From Siderastrea radians (lineage: Eukaryota > Cnidaria > Anthozoa > Scleractinia > Rhizangiidae), in contig CAXHKT010000125.1 of assembly GCA_964017195.1 (NCBI GenBank), positions 310,001 to 374,000 of the forward strand: a DNA stretch of 64,000 nucleotides, given 5' to 3'. Position 1 is the first letter of the stretch. Each line of letters begins with the position of its first letter. The notes under the pieces were generated by a model, which was not told the DNA's origin, did no database searches, and saw only the letters and a program-made list of their open reading frames with translations. Below are positions 55,449 through 64,000 of this stretch, piece by piece. Position numbers and translations under genes: made by a program.

Positions 55449-56235
55449 TTTGAATTATATAGTAACTCGTAATTTGTAGACGTGTGGTTGTTTGGGAACC
55501 GAATGTCCGAACGTTCGCGGTTTGTTTACATCAAAAGTCGCGTGACAATACACGTGAAAATCTAACGCCGAAAAGGTGAAATCTGATCTGATGTTGTGAT
55601 AACTCCTGGATTCTTGTGGCTTGCCTGTTTGTTATATTTCTCAGTTAAACTCGACCTCTGAACGTTTGTTAAGCGACTTAATGTGGTTTTTACGCCGCTT
55701 TTGGCATATTAGGTACGTTGAATTTGTTTGGTTTAGGAACTTGATAGGTTTTTTCAGCCTCTCATGTTTATATTTGTGACAACAAAGGATTTGAAATGTT
55801 ATCTGCAACGTGATGAGTTTCCCTGCTGATGTTTGTAACGTCGGGCCCGGCTTATATAAAATTCTTTTGCAGGATGTTGTGTTTCGTATCATGGAGTGTG
55901 ATCTATAGTCCCTCTTCGTCATGAAATTGAAGTTGTAGCTTCTTTATAGCTATGCAACGTGTAATAGATGGCTGAACTCCGCTTCAGTCAAACGTGTGAA
56001 AGCAAAGTTATGGGAACGGCTAAAACACGAGCGTGGGAGTCGTGCAGGACTGTCATCCCCATTTTACATACGAGTTTTCTGAACTAGAAATAGAACACAA
56101 AACAAAGGGTTTCAGACCTTTGCACTGACCAATTTATTGCAACATTGAAAAAAAAATTCTTACCGCGTGTCTTCTGTTCTTCGTCCATGATCTGACACGA
56201 AAACTTTGTCCCAGTCTTCTGCTCCGTTAAGAAAA
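55449..56235. other. element B interior, no gene supported
   Basis: A 93-codon minus frame (55922-55641) is basic and lacks known motifs. TTTACATCAAAAGTCGCGTG near 55525 may be promoter sequence upstream of copy 2. Confidence 0.35.
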
Positions 56236-57146
56236 TGTTAGGGGAGGGGGGTAGGGGGGGTGGTCAAAGTCGAAAGTCGAAAGTGAGAAGTGGGAATTCG
56301 CAACCCGATTTTCGCACTTCAGAAATCGACATTCGATTTCGACTTTTTAAGTTGAAAATTGACTTTTTAAAGCGACTTCTTAGTTCGTAAATCGACTTTT
56401 GATTTTTGAGTTTGACTTTTCACTTTGCAGATCAACTTTTGATTTTGTGTTTTTGACTTTTGATGGCCACTGTCGGCCGCCGTAGACAAACAGACATATG
56501 AAATTCTTATAAATCATACTTTGAGTATTTTTTTCAAACCATTGCAGGCCTTGCTGATAAGGTATAGTGGTAAATCGGAAAACTTGACTTATCGTAAATA
56601 GTTTTAAACTTAGTGCTCTTGCCTTCACCTTTGGGGGGGGGGGGTGCAAGCTGTGTATATGTATATTCATCTTTCATTTACTTTCCACCTGGATTTCTAT
56701 TACACAGTTTCTTTCAGATTATGCTGTTTTACAGGTTTCTACTATAACTCTGATAGCTTAACATAAATATTTTCAGACTTAGTCCTTGTCCCTTTGACTG
56801 GTATTACCTAAAAAGATTGTACCATCTGTGAAAGGACATACTGTGTGCTCACGAGCATTCACAGCTTACATTTCATTAATATTATCAAAGATATTGGTCG
56901 TGTCCCTTTGAACCATATTACCTAAGTAAATAGTACTGGAGTACTGCCTAGATGGACACATGGCTATTCAGCTTGCATGTTGTAGATATTCTCATGCTTA
57001 GTAGTCTTGTCCTTTTGGCAGGTATTACCCAAAGAGATATTACCATCTGAGGGACACACTGTTTGTATTTAACAATTATTCTACGAGGGCAAGCCCGAGT
57101 AGAATAATTGTTTTATTAAAAACTTAACCACTATTTAAAAAAAAAA

Positions 57147-57587
57147 TCAGAAAGAACGGGAAAAAGGAGAAAAGAAATTTAAGCGGAACAAGAATCGATC
57201 ACATGACTGAACGAAAAAGGCGCCAAAACCTTGCGAAGTGTTGCAGCGTTTCATTGCAAAGCTGAATGAATCAATGAAAACTGCTCGAAAGTGAACAAAG
57301 TAGCACACGTTTTGGAAAAAAAATCTTCTAATTATTGGCTCTGAAATATGGTACATGTTTGATTTTTCCTGAACATTGTTGTAATCATCGTTCAAAGCGG
57401 ATTGAAGCTGTACAATTTCAGCATATAGCTGCTGGAGTTGAAACTGAACAAGTTTGTAATCTGTTCGCACAACGGAGCCATCATGTGCGTGTTTGATCGA
57501 ACTGAAGACAGAACAAATTTGAACAGTTGAACTTGAAGAGGTATTTTCTATGCAGCTCAGAAGCAAGATTACTGTAGCGAGGAACAT
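57147..57587 (-). CDS. 146-residue ORF of repeat D, copy 2 (unknown function)
   Basis: The longest frame of the repeat. ATG at 57587 opens MFLATVILLLSCIENTSSSS, a plausible signal peptide, then a helical segment (YKLVQFQLQQLYAEIVQLQS) and NMYHISEPIIRRFF. Copy 1 keeps TYHISEPIIRRFF and CNTSQGFG.FFVQSCDRF in broken frames. No family recognised. Whether it is a real gene of the repeat or captured host sequence is open. Confidence 0.35.
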   Translation of the reverse strand: MFLATVILLLSCIENTSSSSTVQICSVFSSIKHAHDGSVVRTDYKLVQFQLQQLYAEIVQLQSALNDDYNNVQEKSNMYHISEPIIRRFFFQNVCYFVHFRAVFIDSFSFAMKRCNTSQGFGAFFVQSCDRFLFRLNFFSPFSRSF

Positions 57588-57699
57588 TAGAATTCACCAT
57601 CATAGTTTGTTAAACACAAAGCGCAAAATGCAGTTGTTCTCGGTTTAGAGGTTGCGGACGGAATGGTAAAAACAACATTCAAACAACTGGAAAAGCGAT

Positions 57700-57948
57700 T
57701 CAACTCCGTTTACGTGGCATCCAATTTCTATCTGAGCATTTGGACCTGTTGGAACACAGAGCTACAACAAGTACAGGTAAACCAGTGTCCTGATTTTGCG
57801 TGTTAAAGCCGAAAAACAATCTCGCCCTTCCTTCCTTCTTGGTAGTTTGCAGCTGTATTTTTTTTGGCACTTGTTTAGACTGCTTCATGATTTTCGCACC
57901 GACTCGCCATGAATGTGTGATAGTTTTTATTAAATGCTCCAGCCCCAT
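57700..57948 (-). CDS. 82-residue ORF of repeat D, copy 2 (unknown function)
   Basis: Counterpart of 44749-45000 in copy 1. Shares SWRVG.KIMKQSK and NRSK.SD. The opposite strand is also open in a frame with AQNAVVLGLEVADGMV, so the coding strand is uncertain. Confidence 0.25.
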   Translation of the reverse strand: MGLEHLIKTITHSWRVGAKIMKQSKQVPKKIQLQTTKKEGRARLFFGFNTQNQDTGLPVLVVALCSNRSKCSDRNWMPRKRS

Positions 57949-59182
57949 TTCATTGTGTTTTATTTATGTCTTGTCTTGATATTTTGAGGTGGAAATCCTT
58001 TCTGATAATACCTACCGTTTGCTCAATTTCAATGATCGACGTGACGATCGATGAAAGAAATTAATCGTAAACACAACGTTTAATGGTTAAATTTCTATTT
58101 CTGCACAGTTTCTTCAAACAATTTTGACTTGTGTTAGACGACGCTGTTGGTGATGCTTGTTGGTGACGTTGTTGGAATTGCTGCTTAATTTAAATTTGCT
58201 GGCAAGTGTTTTTCTCGTCCATTTTTCTCGCCGGGTTGCTCGCGAGGAAAAAACTTTCAGCTCACTTTGTTGTTGAGTGTTCATTGACCATATTTGGTCG
58301 CAGCAGGTATATGAGCTGATAGCCTAGCTCCGCTGAGCCAATCAAAATGCTAGAAATCCGATATACCTAGTCCAGTTTTTAATAATCATGATTATTCAGC
58401 TCACATTTCATTAATATCTTCAGACTTAGTGGTCTTGTCCCTTTGAGTGGTATTACCTAAGAAAATAGTACCACCTAGAAGGACACATGACTATTCAGCT
58501 TGCATGTTGTAGATATTCTCATGCTTAGTAGTCTTGTCCCTTTGGCAGGTATTACCCAAAGAGATAGTACCATCTGGGGGACACACTGTTTGTATTCATG
58601 AGTATTCAGCTCACATTTCGTTAATATCTTCAGACTTAGTGGTCTTGTCCCTTTGAATGGTATTACTTAAGAAAATAGTACCGCCTTGAAGGACACATGA
58701 CTGTCCAGCTTGCATATTGTAGATATTCTCATGCTTAGTAGTCTTGTCCCTTTGGCAGGTATTACCCAAAGAGATAGTACCATCTGGGGGGACAAACTGT
58801 TTGTATTCATGAGTATTCAGCTCACATTTCATTAATATCTTCAGACTTAGTGGTCTTGTCCCTTTGAATGGTATTACCTAAGAAAATAGTACCGCCAAGA
58901 AGGACACATGACTATTCAGCTTGCATGTTGTAGATATTCTCATACTTAGTAGTCTTGTCCCTTTGGCTGGTATTACCTAAGAAAATAGTACCCCCCAGAA
59001 GGACACACGGGTATTCAGCTTGCATGTCACCAAACGAGAGCCTGCTCACAGGCTATCATGCTTAGTGGTCTTGTACCATCCATCCTAGATTGAGGTGTCT
59101 AATTGCAGTTCTAAGTATTGTCAGAAAACACCCACAAAGGTGAATGGGTTAACAGAGGTATCAGCTAAGGGCTATTTGTTAA

Positions 59183-59934
59183 TTCATTTATAACATAGAA
59201 GGCAAAATTACTGAATGCTGACTGGTTGAGACAGAGGGCATTTTTTCTTAATTTTCTTTCGGACGAGGGCAAAATTACTAATCTCTGATTGGCCAAGAGC
59301 CAAAATTACTCGCATTTGATTGGCTGAGCGCGAGAGCGCGCCATTTGCATTTTGTGGCTTGAAACGAAAAACGGATTTTGAGTTGTTGAACACAAGGATC
59401 GCTTCAAAGTTTGACTTTTAACCGGGTTGGTTGGTAAAAATGGTATGGCAATCGGATGTTTGCTTAAAGAGAAATTTCAAAAGGTGAACCTATATGTGTT
59501 ACGGGAAACAGCAAATGTGGTTATTTGTTTCAAAACTACTGAAAACTTTGGAGCGACGTGGTCGATAATTTTTCCAGCGAGAGGAAGCGAGAGGAATCTT
59601 CGCAACTCAGGTGAATAGAATTTACTTAGTTAATTGAGTTTTAAGTGTGCTTTGTCAATGAACTAGAATTGTATTTATCTCTTAAGATGTACATAATGGT
59701 CAGTCTTTCTTGTTCTGTGCGCTGAGCAACAGTTAAACTGCTTGTTTGGTGAATTGTTTACGAGCGGGTACTTTTATTCTGAGGGCCGGCTAATTGTGTT
59801 TCAACGTGCATGGAAAGTTTCCTAAAATTTTGCCCTCTGTGTTATAAACAAGTAATCGCATTGAGTCCTCGTACAATTAAGGATAAAGTTCACTTTTATT
59901 TTCAAAGTTTTCACAAATTGCCCTCGTCGCTGCG

Positions 59935-59976
<42 letters not shown>

Positions 59977-60018
59977 TTTATCCTTAATTGTACTCGGCCT
60001 CATGAGATTACATACACA
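59183..60018. mobile_element. insertion C in the left arm of element A, with hairpin end
   Basis: The right arm reads TTAATTCAT then AAATTTCTTG without this 0.8 kb. Inside, CAAAATTACT motifs repeat near 59206, 59270 and 59302, and 59868-59998 is a hairpin: ATTAAGGATAAAGTTCAC ... and inverted GTGAATTTATCCTTAAT, meeting near CGTCGCTGCGCGACTCG. The 63-codon plus frame 59427-59618 has no known motif. Confidence 0.65.
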
Positions 60019-60129
60019 AATTTCTTGTACACATAAAATTGAAATATTGTGAATGGAATAGAATTATTGTTTGAAAATTAGATTCAATTTGTTCTGTGTT
60101 TCAGCGTTCTGTGTAGTCTTTCATTACAG

Positions 60130-60358
60130 AAATTGTCCATTTCCCTTCCATGGAAGGTTTTTTTTGGGGGGGGGGGTTGAGACACCTCCCCTCACCCAAC
60201 CCCTTGAGAGATTTTAAGACTTTGCATTTTGAGACCTCCACCCACCTCCAAATTTCCGAGAACATTCCGTGGTGGAGGTATGGTTATTTTCTGGAACAAC
60301 ACAGTTATATTTTTATCTGGGGGTTGCAGTGATATTAATGGAACTGTTCCTCACTCTC
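60130..60358. repeat. inner part of element A left arm (mirrored at 61369-61610)
   Basis: CTTCCATGGAAGG, a G run, CCACCCACCTCCAAATTTC and ATATTAATGGAACTGTTCC recur inverted at 61369-61610. Confidence 0.88.
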
Positions 60359-61368
60359 TCAGATTTTACCACAAGAAACTCGTATGCAGTCGGATGCTCT
60401 CTCAAAATGAAAACCCTGCTTAATCTTAGTATTTTGAAAGAAACATGTCACCGTTTGTAAAAAAAATAGAGAATGCAATTTAACAACGCGCATTTCAAAA
60501 CCATAAAGTTCATTCAAGTGAAATCCAACTACAGGAAAACTCAGAGGTAAAGCTGTTAAAGCTTCCCATTGAACTGAAAATTAAGGTTAATACAATAACA
60601 CTGACCTTTGGCACCAAAGCCTTTGTCTACTCTGAGATCACTCTATTTGTTTCTTCCAGTGTGGAGACAAACAACTCACCGCCAGAGGACCAGTCATGCA
60701 AATTTTCAGCTGTCTCCAAGGAAAGCTAAGAATATTGGAAAGTCCTACTTCAAAACAGTCGTTTTTCCCGCCAATTTTACTGCGGGAACGCGCACACGTC
60801 TGTAGGCCGGGTTTGAAAACCCATGGCAATGTTAAAGTTAACACAGTCACATTAAGAATGCCATTCAGTAATCATTCTAAAAATTAGAACTTGTTGTAGT
60901 CATCACCCATCTTGATAAAGTAAAGAAATTGATTAAATAAAGGACAATTTTTTTGTTAAAAGTGTTATATACCAAAATTCTCTGTTTTCGTCTTCTGTGT
61001 CTTTCTTTTACCACCCTTACCACCAAAATTAGCACCACATCGTTCCTAATTGAACAGTCTCAGTTACGAGCGGGTTTTTTCTTCAACAGATGGTGAACAA
61101 GTTGATTACAGTTACTATTCCCTTGTCATTGTAAAAATGAAAAACAAAATAGAAAAAGGCAAACAATCAACAATAACTCATTTTTATTACATTTGAAACA
61201 ATTACATACATACATAAACTTTATTTACACATTCGGATTTGTACAGTAGCAATTCCTGCTAGTATCTCCAAATAAAAAACAAAATTAACTAAAAATTAAA
61301 AAGAAACAAAATTAATTAAAATTACGGTTTGTTTTCCTTCCAATGGCCTTTGCCTCCTTCATGGGCAG
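60359..61368. other. core of element A, no gene recognised
   Basis: About 1 kb lacking an inverted counterpart. A TTTGTTTCTTCCAG acceptor at 60658 precedes an open stretch (VETNNSPPEDQSCKFSAVSK-like frame, stop nearby), which might be an exon remnant. (ACATACAT)-type repeat near 61203. Confidence 0.4.
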
Positions 61369-61857
61369 AGTGAGAAACAGTTCCATTAATATCACTGCAA
61401 CCTCAAGTCAAAAATATAATTGTGTTGTTCCAGAAAACAACCCTACCTCCCCCACGGAATGTTCTCAGAAATTTGGAGGTGGGTGGAGATCTCAAAATAC
61501 AAAGTTTTAAAATCTCTCAAGGGGTGGGGTGAAGGGAGGTGTCTCAACCCCACCCCACCCCCCAAAAAAACCTTCCATGGAAGAGAAATGGACAATTCCT
61601 GTAATAAAATACTACATTAATGACACAGAACAATGAATCTAATTTTCAAAAAAAAATTTTATTCCATTCACAATATTTCAATTTTACGTGTACAAGAAAT
61701 TTATGAATTAACAAATAGCCCTTAGCTGATACCTCTGTTAACACATTCACCTTTGTGGGAGTTTTCTGACAACACTTAATACTGTAATTAGACACCTCAA
61801 TCTAGCATGGATGGTACCCTGCAAGCAGGGTCTCATTTGGTGACATGCGAGCTGAAT

Positions 61858-62560
61858 ACCCGTGTGTCCTTCTGGATGGTACTATTTTCTTAGGTAATAC
61901 CAGCAAAAGGGACAAGACAACTAAGCATGAGAATATCTACAACATGCAAGATGAATAGTCATGTGTCCTTCTAGGCGGTACTATTTTCTTAGGTAATACC
62001 ATTCAAAGGGACAAGACCACTAAGTCTGAAGATATTAATGAAATGTGAGCTGAATACTCATGAATACAAACAGTTTTTCCCCCCAGATGGTACTATCTCT
62101 TTGGGTAATACCTGCCAAAAGGACAAGACTACTAAGCATGAGAACATCTACAACATGCAAGCTGAATAGTCATGTGTCCTTCTAGGCGGTACTATTTTCT
62201 TAGGTAATACCACTCAAAGGGACAAGACCACTAAGACTGAAGATATTAATGAAATGTGAGCTGAATACTCATGAATACAAACAGTGTGTCCCCCAGATGG
62301 TACTATCTCTTTGGGTAATACCTGCCAAAAGGACAAGACTACTAAGCATGAGAATATCTACAACATGCAAGCCGAATCGCCATGTGTCCATCTAGGCAGT
62401 ACTCCAGTACTATTTACTTAGGTAATATGGTTCAAAGGGACAAGACCAATATCTTTGATAATATTAACGAAATGTAAGCTGTGAATGCTCGTGAACACAC
62501 AGTATGTCCTTTCACAGATGGTACAATCTTTTTAGGTAATACCAGTCAAAGGGACAAGGA
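61858..62560 (-). repeat. tandem array of end-like motif, right arm of element A
   Basis: Seven units in inverted orientation to the left array, with GGTAATACC and AAGGGACAAGAC cores. Same alternation of two unit types, about 210 bp per dimer. Confidence 0.9.
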
Positions 62561-63153
62561 CTAAGTCTGAAAATATTTATGTTAAGCTATCAGAGTTATA
62601 GTAGAAACCTGTAAAACAGCATAATCTGAAAGAAACTGTGTAATAGAAATCCAGGTGGAAAGTAAATGAAAGATGAATATACATATACACAGCTTGCACC
62701 CCCCCCCCTAAAGGTGAAGGCAAGAACACTAAGTTTAAAAATATTTACGATAAGTCAAGTTTTCCGAGTTACCATTATACCTTATCAGCAAGGGCTGCAA
62801 TGGTTTGAAAAAAATACTCAAAGTATGATGTATCAGAAGCTCATATGTCTGTAGCTTACCGTTTCAGTTTCTTAATTTGGAGTACTTGAGCTAATTTAGC
62901 GTCGGCTAACAGAAGCTTTTTTCGAAGACATTGAACAGTTCGACGCCAATTTCATGTTTAAACAAGCACTGTACATGAATGGGGTGAAGTGTACAGTAAA
63001 AACCTTGTTTCTCGGCCTCTTCAATGCCTGCTTTGAATGCTCAGTCCGCCATATTGGATATTTGCCGAGAATTTTCCGAAAGCCGGCCGAATCGGAAAGT
63101 CGTTCCTAGTACTCCTCGGCTGTCCTTCTGGACGGTATTATTTAGGCACAACC

Positions 63154-63162
63154 GGCTGTCAT
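63154..63162 (+). repeat. target-site duplication of the 10.4-kb element, right
   Basis: GGCTGTCAT, matching 52742-52750. Confidence 0.9.
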
Positions 63163-63273
63163 CGGGGCGAATGAGGGAAGTCGGGGGAAGTCGTGTAATA
63201 TTCGGCTTTGGCGCCACAAAACGACAACCTCATTTCCAGAAGCGAGGTTGCTTGGCAATTATTCCGACTGAAC

Positions 63274-63621
63274 ATGTCGTCGCGGCTGTGTTTCTGCAAT
63301 GTTTGCAAAGGGAAAAATTCGTTGACGAGGTACAAGATAAAACAGCACCTAAAAATATACGGTTCTTGGAGCGCACAAAAATCGTTAGAGGGCCGACCTT
63401 CGGAAAGCAGTAAAGACAATTTCAACGGTGGCCAGCAATCATCTGCATCAACCGCAGGAGTTCACAGTGAAATCGATTCAGGTGACGGAGTGCAAGGAGC
63501 GTGTTTCGCTGATGAAGACACGTTTATGGAACACTGTGATGACTTTTCACCGGCCTATGGTTGTGCTGAAAATGGCTTGTTGCAGATGGCAGATGATGGA
63601 GTGGAATCACCATCTACCAGG
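63274..63621 (+). CDS. first exon of a gene with zinc-knuckle-like N-terminus
   Basis: ATG at 63274 opens MSSRLCFCNVCKGKNSLTRY then KIKQHLKIYG, a C-x2-C ... H arrangement that I associate with N-termini of large multi-copy, probably transposon-derived (CACTA-like) proteins in cnidarians. The rest is Ser- and acid-rich. The exon holds 116 codons and ends in phase 0 at CCAGG|GTAAGC (GT at 63622-63623). The gene continues beyond the window. It is divergent from the SAM-like gene; before insertion of element A their starts were about 250 bp apart. Confidence 0.6.
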
Positions 63622-64000
63622 GTAAGCTTAAATGAGCCTTAATTCAGCTAATAATTACAAGCCTTTATCAAAAGAATCGCATAGTACTCGAGTAGCACTC
63701 CATCTCGGATTGTGGTTCTAATAATCGTAAGCTTACATAGTGAGCGATCTTTCGGATCCTTATTTAACTCGCTGTTAACAATGCGTCTTGTATCGGTAGT
63801 CTAGAACGAGGCAGATAATAGAACGAGGCAGATAATACACTTTGTCAACATACAAATAAGTGGCCGGGTAGCCTGTAATCAAGTCAATTCTCATACGAAC
63901 TGAACTTGATTTCCTTGGGTATCCTATATTTTGTCCTTTGAACTTATTGTCAGCACAATAGTTTTAGTGAGAGTGGCCTATGAGGGTTGACTGCTGCTTA
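63622..64000 (+). other. intron of the 63274 gene, to window end
   Basis: No further exon seen. GAACGAGGCAGATAATA occurs twice in tandem at 63804-63839. Confidence 0.4.

Larger units (their letters stand above)
53232..56482. mobile_element. 3.25-kb element B with ~230-bp inverted ends, TA duplication, SAP/SWIM gene remnants
   Basis: Left end CCGTGGCCGAGGGTGGCCAT and right end, inverted, CGGCGGCCGACAGTGGCCAT, each bordered by TA (53230-53231 and 56483-56484). The arms continue through repeated AAAGTCAAAATC / AAGTCGA motifs and GGGGTAGGGGGG near 53440 and 56246. The empty site is seen in the right arm of A. Inside are two inverted fragments of a gene with SWIM zinc finger. The 2-bp TA duplication and this protein type would fit the ISL2EU group, whose second protein, as I recall, is a YqaJ-type nuclease; this assignment is inference. 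Confidence 0.72.
57071..58386 (-). mobile_element. 1.3-kb repeat D, copy 2, inserted in the tandem array
   Basis: Inverted relative to copy 1 at 44412-45669. Starts with a 42-bp near-perfect palindrome (AACAATTATTCTAC ... GTAGAATAATTGTT, 57071-57112) and ends near CCAGTTTTTAATAAT. The array unit continues on both sides (GTTTGTATT | CATGATTATTCAGC), giving the empty site. Confidence 0.85.
56775..59035 (+). repeat. tandem array of end-like motif, left arm of element A
   Basis: Units of about 105 bp, alternating in two types (dimer about 210 bp), each with GTCCCTTTG...GGTATTACC, then (A)AATAGTACC and GGACACA. About nine copies, split by repeat D; one further copy lies at about 53170-53228. The AATAGTACCGCC...GAAGGACA part resembles the terminal AATAATACCGTCCAGAAGGACAG of element A. 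Confidence 0.9.
52751..63153. mobile_element. 10.4-kb Foldback-like element with multi-kb inverted arms (element A)
   Basis: Ends GGTTTTGCATAAATAATACC (left) and, inverted, GGTTGTGCCTAAATAATACC (right), flanked by a perfect 9-bp GGCTGTCAT duplication. Arms stay similar from both ends to about 60358 and 61369, leaving a core of about 1 kb. Each arm holds a tandem array of a motif resembling the element's own end. Left-arm insertions (B 53232-56482, repeat D 57071-58386, C about 59183-60018) account for the length difference. Long arms made of tandem repeats, a short core and 9-bp duplications match Drosophila FB elements, which have been placed with Mutator-like elements. No transposase is recognised. 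Confidence 0.88.

Overview
This is animal nuclear DNA. It has introns with GT/AG splice sites, a tRNA-derived SINE, LINEs, a Penelope-like element, many small inverted-repeat transposons and pieces of a Polinton/Maverick. The combination of Polinton, THAP and SAP/SWIM fragments, a Cys-rich CxC fragment and many foldback elements suggests an anthozoan cnidarian, most likely a stony coral; that is inference from remembered families, not from a search. Almost every identifiable open frame is transposon-derived and most are broken.

Layout. 1-1327: right-hand part of a Polinton (tail of one gene, frameshifted adenain-like protease, frameshifted Cys-rich core-type protein). 1429-1870: probable retroelement 3' end on the minus strand. 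3290-5040: 89-bp satellite with a 712-bp higher-order repeat. 6900-13640: left-hand part of a Polinton: a phospholipase-A2-like domain fused to an integrase with chromodomain, three small genes, and a family B DNA polymerase broken by one frameshift, with AT-rich promoter-like motifs just before each ATG. 13643-15225 (-): decayed NHL-repeat gene. 17012-19860: TTAA-flanked element with THAP remnant. 22665-25777: a possible two-exon 54-residue microprotein gene. 25-30 kb: microsatellites and foldback elements. 31853-38930: an L1-type LINE on the minus strand split by a 3.1-kb DNA transposon with a perfect 10-bp target duplication, head to head with a second L1-type LINE on the plus strand. 39203-40733: 1.5-kb element with 9-bp target duplication. 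43900-46400: Penelope-like element split by a 1.26-kb repeat that recurs inverted at 57071-58386. 47728-52618 (-): a spliced gene assembled here from splice sites and phases. 52751-63153: a 10.4-kb Foldback-like palindrome. 63274-63621 (+): first exon of a zinc-finger-like gene.

How things fit together. The spliced minus gene and the plus gene at 63274 are divergent. Removing the 10.4-kb element with one copy of its 9-bp duplication brings their ATGs to about 250 bp apart, so the element appears to have landed in a shared promoter. The palindrome was then hit by at least three further insertions in its left arm: a 3.25-kb element with TA duplication and SAP/SWIM gene remnants, the 1.3-kb repeat, and a smaller hairpin element. 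The right arm lacks all three and serves as an internal pre-insertion reference, which is what makes the boundaries readable.
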